This document shows, piece after piece, positions 57,851 through 64,000 of a stretch of 64,000 nucleotides of DNA (position 1 is its first letter; each line of letters begins with the position of its first letter). Source of the stretch: Diphasiastrum complanatum. Lineage: Eukaryota; Streptophyta; Lycopodiopsida; Lycopodiales; Lycopodiaceae. The position numbers and the translations under genes were made by a program. Location: assembly GCA_029204225.1 (NCBI GenBank), contig CM055102.1, forward strand, positions 17,773,223 through 17,837,222. The letters run 5' to 3'. A model generated the notes under the pieces. The model was not told where the DNA came from, ran no database searches, and saw nothing but the letters and a program-made list of their open reading frames with translations.

Positions 57851-58559
57851 GACAGATCCAGATTGGGGTGGCACGTTACAAAAAGCTAATTTGCTCAGCC
57901 ATCACCACTAGATCTAAGAAGATCAAGCCAAATCAAACTAAATCCATCAAGATTCAGCCAGATCTGGCAAGATCGGGAAAATCCATCAGAATCCAAGGAG
58001 GATCCAGATCTTGATAGGGTCAAAAAGGAAGCAGATCATCAGATTGACTAAGGAATCTACTACCAAGAATCCATCAAAACTTCCAGAGCACTACCAACAG
58101 TCAGATCAAGTCTGGATGAAGTTGATTACCAGTTTACAAAAGTTAAAAATCGAAAAATCTTGAGATCTCGTAAAAAAAACACTATAAAGGAGCACTTTTT
58201 TCATGATTTTTTGAGATCCCTTGGGAGATAGCTCTTGAAAATTGGATAGTCACCAGATCTGACTTAGATGCATCCATGAAAATATCTGCGAGAGTTTCTG
58301 ATGGAGGAATCATCATTTTGTAGTGTATGCGAGAGTTCCCATAAGCAAAATTTTTAGAACCCTCGCAGAGCATCAAGATCAACTTACCAATTCTCGCAAG
58401 TTGCCTAAATGGCATCAGAGCAATGAAATTATCCTGTCTATATGGTTTGATCTTGAAAATTTAATCATAGGAACAAGTTGTGCGAGAGATCACATCCTGC
58501 GAGAGTTGAACCCTCACAGACAGCCTGAACCCTCGCAGAACCTTTGCATGGGTATTCTA
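57851..58559 (+). repeat. Gypsy 1 post-pol region with TGCGAGAGTT motifs
   Basis: Non-coding. Motif copies lie near 58287, 58328, 58361, 58393, 58480, 58498, 58511 and 58530. The same motif flanks the third ORF across the inversion (28041). Copia D leader starts at the right junction. Confidence 0.88.
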
Positions 58560-58567
58560 TGATTTGA
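58560..58567. other. Right junction of proposed inversion
   Basis: Gypsy 1 post-pol sequence to the left meets copia D leader to the right at TGATTTGA, the 8-mer also present at 28059-28066. Confidence 0.7.
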
Positions 58568-58710
58568 TTTTTTTAGAGATCATTCTTAGATCTTTATAGG
58601 AAGTCTATTACTGATCTTTTCAGGTCCCTAAGAAGTGGGATAAGGTAGATCTTCAATAAAATAAATAGAAGTAACCTTCATTTGTGTCAAGTCCTTGATT
58701 AGGAGACTAG

Positions 58711-59472
58711 ATGGCATCTATAAATGCATATCTTTTGGATACTAATGAAAGGCTCAACAAAAGTAACCATTCCATATGGAAAGTTAGAATGGAATCCATC
58801 ATGATCATGCAAGATCTGATGGAGATTGTAAATGGTAAGGAGGGTGAATCTATTCATCCTCAAGAAAAAGCCAAATACATCAAGAGGTGCAATGTTGCAC
58901 TACATTGCATAAAAATGAATGTTGCAAATGAGCTCTTAAGAGGAGTAGGAGATTGCACTTTGGCTCAAGATGCTTGGGAGACTTTGCCAAAGGTCTATGA
59001 ATCCAAGAACCAAACTAGAATGTTAGCTTTGAAGAATCAAATCTATAGAAGCTATCAAAAGAAAGGAGAGAGTGAACATACTTTTGTCCTAAGAGTAAAG
59101 GAATTGAACAAAGAGCTAGCCTTCATAGGTGATCCTATCAAGGATGAAGAGCTTGTTAAACTCATATTGAATGGACTAAGCTTTGAATTTGACAATTTGG
59201 TTCAGGGATATGCAATTATGGGTAAGCTACCCATACTTGAAGAACTCCAAGGCACACTCATGGCCAAGGAATCAAGAAGGAGCCAAATGCAAGAGAGATG
59301 GATAGGCTTTCCATCCAAGGTGGAGATGACCAAGCTCTCTTCACAAAAGGCAAAGGCAAGTCCAAAGGCAAAGGATCAACATTCAAGAAGTCTACAAAGC
59401 TTGAGGATCAAGAAGGACCCTCAAAGGCATCTCCATCAACCACCAAAGTCAAGAAGGACAAATCAAAGGTGA
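58711..59472 (+). CDS. Copia D gag (N-terminal part)
   Basis: 253 residues from ATG 58711. Gag core: LNKSNHSIWKVRMESIMIMQ, ALHCIKMNVANELLRGVGDC, LPKVYESKNQTRMLALKNQI. About 175 bases overlap with the next frame, which carries the zinc knuckle, so reading changes by -1 somewhere in 59298-59472. Confidence 0.88.
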   Translation: MASINAYLLDTNERLNKSNHSIWKVRMESIMIMQDLMEIVNGKEGESIHPQEKAKYIKRCNVALHCIKMNVANELLRGVGDCTLAQDAWETLPKVYESKNQTRMLALKNQIYRSYQKKGESEHTFVLRVKELNKELAFIGDPIKDEELVKLILNGLSFEFDNLVQGYAIMGKLPILEELQGTLMAKESRRSQMQERWIGFPSKVEMTKLSSQKAKASPKAKDQHSRSLQSLRIKKDPQRHLHQPPKSRRTNQR

Positions 59473-60902
59473 AGTGCTACTATTGTAGCAAGATGGGGCA
59501 TTATGCCTGGGAATGCTTCAAGAGGAAGCAAGATCAAAGCCAAGCCAACATGAGCAAAGAGGAGGAGGAGGAGAGCTCACATGAGGACTCTCTCATGATG
59601 TCCATATTTTCTTCAACAAGCTTCAAAGGAGAAGATCCTTGGTGGATTGACTCGGGTGCTAGCTCACACATGACTAGTAAAAGGGAGTTTTTCTCTTCTC
59701 TCTTATCTTATGATGGACCTATAAAGTCTATCTATACAGCAAATGATGAAGCTTGTAAGATTGAAGGAGTTGGTAGCATTCCATTTTGCTTAGGATCTTC
59801 CAAAAAGATCAACATAGAAGGTGTTTTGTACATTCCTACAATAACAAAGAATCTACTAAGTGGTGGCCAAATGGTAGACAATGGTTTCAATGTTGACTTT
59901 GCTTCAAATGAATGTTTCATCAAGAAGAAAGGTAAGATAGTGGCTAAGGGCACTAGACTTGGCAAACTTTATAAGTTGGATGCATTTGTGGATACTAATG
60001 TTGTCATGTTGGCCGAGAAGAGCAAGATATCTACCTTTACTTTATGGCACAAAAGACTTGGACATGTCAACTCGGGTTCCATGGAGGCTATGATCAAGGA
60101 GGAGTATGCTTTAGGCCTACCAAGGTCTATTGGAAAGGAAGACAAGGTTTGTGAAGCTTGTGCCTTATCCAAGGCACATAAGAAGGTGTTTCCTAACTCC
60201 ATCACAAAGTCATCTCATCCTCTTGAACTCATACACTCGGATGTGCACATTGCTAGCACCAAATCTAATGGAGGTTCATCCATGTTTTTAACCGTCATTG
60301 ATGACTACTCAAGATATTGTTGGGTGTTCTTACTTGCCTTCAAGCCTCAAGTATTTGATACTTTTGTAAAGTTCAAGTTGTTTGTGGAAAAGCATCATAA
60401 TCATAGCATCAAGATTCTTAGAAGTGACAATGGTGGAGAATTCATCTCCAATGAGGAGGAAGGGATCAAGAAAGAGACTTCTTGTCCTTACACTCCTCAA
60501 CAAAATGGAGTTGCTGAAAGAAGGAATAGAACATTATGTGAATGTTCTAAGGCTTTAAAATTAGATGCTTGTTTGTCCAAATCCTTTTGCGGTGAGTCTC
60601 TTGTATGTGCAAACTACTTGATGAATAGGGTGTCTTGCAAAGCAGTTGAAGGCAAAACTCCTTATGAGATGTTGTATGGAAAGAAACCCAATCTTAATCA
60701 CTTGAAAGTTTTTGGGTGTATATGTTATGTGCATGTGCCATTGGAAACAAGAACCAAGGAGGATCCATCTTCCACAAGAGGGATCATGCTTGGATATGCA
60801 AGCTCAAGCAAGGGCTACAAAGTCTATCTCCCATCCTTGAACAAATTTGTTGTTTCAAGGGATGTCATCTTTGATGAACATCATATGCATATGCTTGAAT
60901 AA
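59298..60902 (+). CDS. Copia D zinc knuckle, protease, integrase
   Basis: Contains CYYCSKMGHYAWEC, WWIDSGASSHMT (protease), TLWHKRLGHVNSGSMEAM and CEACALSKAH (pre-integrase), then the integrase acids HSDVH, VIDDYSRYCWVFL and RSDNGGEFISN followed by TPQQNGVAERRNRTL with its glutamate, and the FGCICYVHV / GIMLGYASSSKGYKVY block. TAA at 60900-60902 separates it from reverse transcriptase. Confidence 0.92.
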   Translation: MDRLSIQGGDDQALFTKGKGKSKGKGSTFKKSTKLEDQEGPSKASPSTTKVKKDKSKVKCYYCSKMGHYAWECFKRKQDQSQANMSKEEEEESSHEDSLMMSIFSSTSFKGEDPWWIDSGASSHMTSKREFFSSLLSYDGPIKSIYTANDEACKIEGVGSIPFCLGSSKKINIEGVLYIPTITKNLLSGGQMVDNGFNVDFASNECFIKKKGKIVAKGTRLGKLYKLDAFVDTNVVMLAEKSKISTFTLWHKRLGHVNSGSMEAMIKEEYALGLPRSIGKEDKVCEACALSKAHKKVFPNSITKSSHPLELIHSDVHIASTKSNGGSSMFLTVIDDYSRYCWVFLLAFKPQVFDTFVKFKLFVEKHHNHSIKILRSDNGGEFISNEEEGIKKETSCPYTPQQNGVAERRNRTLCECSKALKLDACLSKSFCGESLVCANYLMNRVSCKAVEGKTPYEMLYGKKPNLNHLKVFGCICYVHVPLETRTKEDPSSTRGIMLGYASSSKGYKVYLPSLNKFVVSRDVIFDEHHMHMLE

Positions 60903-60932
60903 GACTCAAGTGCTCCAACAATCAAGAAGAAG

Positions 60933-62057
60933 ATGGCCGAGGAGCAAGATCTTGGTTTTGAGGAGGAGCTCATGGAGGAGCAAGCACCAAACCCACCTAT
61001 CACACCAAGGAGATCTTCAAGGGCAAAAGTGGAGCCATCAAGGCTCACATATCAAGGCAAAGGACAGCAAGTTGAGAGTATCTCATCCACTTCTTATGCT
61101 TTATCTAGTTTTGAAGAACCATCTAATGTTGAAGATGCATTGAACTCCAAAGAATGGTATAAAGCTATGTTGGATGAGTATGATGCCTTGATTGAGAATG
61201 AAACTTGGTTGCTTGTTGAGAGACCTCACAGGAATGTAATAGGATGCAAGTGGGTCTTCAAGCTTAAGTTGAATGAATATGGGAGTGTTAACAAACATAA
61301 AGCAAGATTAGTTGCAAAAGGGTATCCTCAAGAGAGAGGGATAGACTATGAGGAAACTTTTGCACCCGTGGCCAAGATGGTCACAATAAGGCTAATCATT
61401 GCACTTGCATCACATTTTGGATGGATTCTATGTCAAATGGATGTCTCTAATGCTTTCTTGAATGGTTTTTTGGAAGAGGATATCTATATGGAGTAGCCAC
61501 AAGGGCTCATCAAGCATGGAATGGAGAACAAAGTATGCCATCTCCAAAGAAGCATCTATGGCTTGAAGCAAGCCTCGAGATCTTGGAATTCAAGACTACA
61601 TTGCTATCTTATTTCACTTTCTTTTGTTCAAAGTGAATATGATCCCACTCTTTACATTAAGTTTGATGATGTTGGTATTGTACTTTTACTCATTTATGTG
61701 GATGACATCATCATTAGTGGAAATAGTGTTGATGGTATTGAAAAAATCAAGATAGATCTATCCTTAGAGTTCAAGATGGTAGATCTAGGGTGTCTTCACT
61801 TCATCTTAGGCATAGAAGTTCTTAGAGGGTCTGATTTTATCTTTATAAGTCAAGTAAACTATGCTCAAAGTATTTTGAAGAAGTTTAAGATGGCAGTATG
61901 CAAAAGTGTTGACACACCAATGGAGCAAGATGTAAAAGTGCCAAATGAAGATGATGAAAGATCCTTCATGGACATCACTTTGTTTAGGCAACTTATAGGT
62001 TCCTTAATGTGGATCACTATAACTAGACGAGATTTAGCTTTAGTGTATGTAGGTTGA
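60933..62057 (+). pseudogene. Copia D reverse transcriptase, two stops or shifts
   Basis: Frame 60933-61496: KEWYKAMLDEYDALIENETW, GCKWVFKLKLNEYG, KARLVAKGYPQERGIDYEET, CQMDVSNAFLNG (catalytic Asp). TAG at 61494 (a CAG to TAG change would explain it). Frame 61521-62057: LQRSIYGLKQASRSWN, LLIYVDDIIISG (catalytic YVDD), LGCLHFILGIEV, SVDTPME. The frame changes again at 62050. Confidence 0.92.
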
Positions 62058-62659
62058 GCCAATCCATGCAAAAGCCATTGAATATCCATTGGAAAAAGGC
62101 TAAGAGGATTCTAAGATACATCTCGGGTACATTGAATTTTGGGATTCTATATAGAGGAGATGTGATTAACCTTCATCCATTTAGTCATTCAGATTTTGCA
62201 GGGGACAAGAGGGATAGGAAATCAACAAGTGCCTATTCAACTTTCATCGGAGAAGGTGTGGTTTCATGGCTTTCAAAAAAGCAAGAAACTATATCTCTAT
62301 CTTCAACCGAGGCCGAGTACAAAGCTTTGACAACCACTACAAAGGAGGTACTTTGGATCAAGAGATTATTGGTGGAGCTAAAGATCATGGATTCAGAGGA
62401 GGCACCAAATATCTACAATGACAATATATCAGCCCAACACCTTGCATCTAACCCAATCTTCCATGCAAGATCTAAGCACATTGAGATATGCCATCACTTT
62501 GTGAGAGAAATGGTGCAAGCCAAGGAGATTGCTTTGGAGCATGTTCCAAGCAATGAATGTGTAGCTGATCTACTTACTAAACCACTTCAAAAGATACCTT
62601 TTATGAAGTTCAGATCATCACTTGGAGTGATTAGTAAAGCAATGATTGAACCAAGCTAG
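62054..62659 (+). CDS. Copia D RNase H
   Basis: HWKKAKRILRYISGTLNFGI, FSHSDFAGDKRDRKSTSAYS, WLSKKQETISLSSTEAEYKA, YNDNISAQHLASNPIFHARS and a C-terminal FRSSLGVISKAM. Open to the stop at 62659, three bases before the polypurine tract. Confidence 0.9.
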   Translation: MSQSMQKPLNIHWKKAKRILRYISGTLNFGILYRGDVINLHPFSHSDFAGDKRDRKSTSAYSTFIGEGVVSWLSKKQETISLSSTEAEYKALTTTTKEVLWIKRLLVELKIMDSEEAPNIYNDNISAQHLASNPIFHARSKHIEICHHFVREMVQAKEIALEHVPSNECVADLLTKPLQKIPFMKFRSSLGVISKAMIEPS

Positions 62660-62673
62660 ATAGTGAGGAGGAG

Positions 62674-63355
62674 TGTTAAAAATTCACAATTCTAGCTTGA
62701 CTAGTTCTGGTCATATGACTTGTAAATAGTTAGATGGTCATGATGTGACTTGTCACACGTGCCAAATAGCATAGGATTCCATTCATAAGGATGTTCTCAA
62801 GTAGACCTAAGTGTTAGAACCTTTGGAATGAGTCCAAATTATGCTTAGATACAAGGGAGAAAAAATAGGAGCTATTTTTGGTAGTTTTTGCATTGTTGAG
62901 GGATCTCCAAGATTCCAACCCTAACTTGGTAGGGATAAAAGATCCACCAAAATCAGCATTAGAGATAGGTTTAGGGCTACTCATACCTGCCCAAAACCGT
63001 GATGGATCATGTATATATAGGTGATGATATCTCACCAAAATCAATCAAGCAATTTCATGATTTTTCTCTCATAAAGGTGCAATTGCTCTCTATGTTCATA
63101 ATTGTTTGAGTACTTGTGATTACTAATGATTATAGGATTGAATGTAGGTCTGGTGTACAGTACTCAGACTGTGGGAGGTCGTACTTTCACACGTGTGAAG
63201 CCTTCTACAAGGATTTGGGCCATTTAGTGAGGTTCAAGCATAGATTTTTGATGGATTTTGATGGTTCAACTTGTGCTAATCTTATGAAATCATAATCTAT
63301 TGTTTCCCTCATCATTTCAAGTGTTTTAGGATCCTTATTTGCTGTAATTTTTATA
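62674..63355 (+). repeat. 3' LTR of copia D (682 bp)
   Basis: TGTTAAAAATTCACAATTC to GTAATTTTTATA; the terminal CA has become TA. Followed by TATGT (63356-63360), the target duplication whose partner is at 29405-29409 on the minus strand. Confidence 0.95.
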
Positions 63356-64000
63356 TATGTTATCTTTTTTTTTGTTTTTCAATTTCTTGTTTTCACTACT
63401 TGATTTTTTTGTTTTTAAAGACAGTAAAAAATATAAAAAAAAAGGGAAAAAAGAAGTGAGAAAAGACTGATGAGCAAAAGTTAGAAATGTCATCAGATAA
63501 AAAAAAATTGAAAAAAAATATTTTCAAGAATCAAATCTTTCTAAAAAATCACTTGGAAATTTATTTTTTTGGTCATTTTTTGCACAAACTGTTTAAAAAT
63601 TGTTCGTCGAGTTTTCAGAAGCAAGATCCACCTCAGATATACCATACTGAGTTAGGCGAACATTATTTTAACCATTTGGTACTTGTTTTTACCTTAAGCG
63701 AATGTTAAGCATTATGCCATTTTGAAAATCTTCGCCGAGCATCTTCCTGTACCCGTAAATCTCCGTCGACATGCCAGATGGATTTAAAATGCCAAAATTA
63801 GGTCGGCTATAGGTTCAGATTCTGAAAATTTGCATTTATGAAAGTACAAGGATGAATCTTCGCCCAAGTACCTAGGCGAAGGATGAACCTTCGCCAGACT
63901 TGGACATCCTTCGTCGGATAGGTTTAGTGTTTCAGAAACCTTCGCTGAGACTTTTATAACCTATTTTTATAGTACTGAGCATGCCTAGAAATTTTGGTCC
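63356..64000 (+). repeat. Probable gypsy 2 post-pol region with CTTCGCC motifs
   Basis: Non-coding, begins with the right target copy of copia D and AT-rich sequence. From 63650 it holds at least six CG-containing motif copies in both orientations: TTAGGCGAAC (63651), ATCTTCGCCGAG (63728), ATCTTCGCCCAAG (63857), TAGGCGAAGG (63873), AACCTTCGCCAG (63887), ATCCTTCGTCGG (63907) and AACCTTCGCTGAG (63938). In the uninverted order it directly follows gypsy 2 pol, which supports the assignment. Confidence 0.65.

Larger units (their letters stand above)
58568..63355 (+). mobile_element. Copia D body and 3' LTR (5' LTR displaced)
   Basis: Leader end 58568-58710, gag 58711-59472, protease-integrase 59298-60902, reverse transcriptase 60933-62057, RNase H 62054-62659, polypurine tract AGTGAGGAGGAG 62662-62673 and 3' LTR 62674-63355. 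No 5' LTR precedes it; the matching LTR, primer site and leader start are at 29404-28067 on the minus strand. Confidence 0.93.

Noticed and set aside
1-64000. CRISPR arrays, operons or bacterial features
   Set aside because: Spliced genes and plant retroelements throughout; no spaced direct repeats of CRISPR type.

Overview
The window is nuclear DNA of a land plant. It carries an intron-containing PLS-class pentatricopeptide (PPR) gene with E, E+ and DYW domains, GT-AG introns, TGGTATCAGAGC (initiator-Met tRNA) primer sites of Ty1/copia elements and a TGGCGCCGTTGCCGGGG primer site of an Athila-like Ty3/gypsy element. Large intergenic spaces packed with nested retroelements suggest a big genome (fern, lycophyte or gymnosperm), but the species cannot be read from the sequence. 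Elements are labelled here copia A-F and gypsy 1-2.

Layout. 1-2570: decayed copia A. 2690-3442: diverged gypsy-type LTR. 5908-9449 (minus): the one clear host gene, a five-exon gene joining two OSB-type PDF motifs to a PPR-DYW RNA-editing-type protein. 11946-13764 (minus): orphan, broken copy of the third ORF of a gypsy element. 15324-19336: a lysine-rich relic, a solo LTR, a copia B fragment, a dirigent-like fragment and a tandem duplication. 20900-23782: copia C, interrupted by gypsy 1. 23783-28058 (minus): 3' LTR and third ORF of gypsy 1. 28067-29404 (minus): 5' LTR and leader of copia D. 29405-33234 (minus): decayed gypsy 2 plus a copia C piece. 33250-39928: a cluster of intron-bearing genes unlike the retroelements: a histone H3-like protein and a Ulp1-like protease (minus), an acidic protein of unknown function (plus), and a RAG1/Transib-like transposase-type protein (minus). 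41390-43480: degenerate repeats holding copia F. 43502-45098: gypsy gag and copia C fragments. 45099-58559: 5' part of gypsy 1 with copia E nested in its LTR. 58568-63355: body and 3' LTR of copia D. 63356-64000: probably the post-pol region of gypsy 2.

The pieces fit together if the segment of about 30.5 kb between 28,059-28,066 and 58,560-58,567 has been inverted. Turning it back joins copia D (both LTRs 682 bp, shared TSD TATGT), gypsy 1 (both LTRs about 810 bp, TSD AAGCT/AAACT) and the copia C integrase into which gypsy 1 inserted.

A second theme is a short CG-containing motif, different in each element, repeated many times in both orientations in non-coding parts: TGCGAGAGTT in gypsy 1, CTTCGCC in the presumed gypsy 2 region, GCGAATTC beside the orphan third ORF, and TTGAACCGATATC in the H3/Ulp1/transposase cluster. 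This resembles the family-specific motif arrays recognised by VANC anti-silencing proteins of Arabidopsis VANDAL elements; that link is an inference. All gene models were read by eye; no database search was possible.
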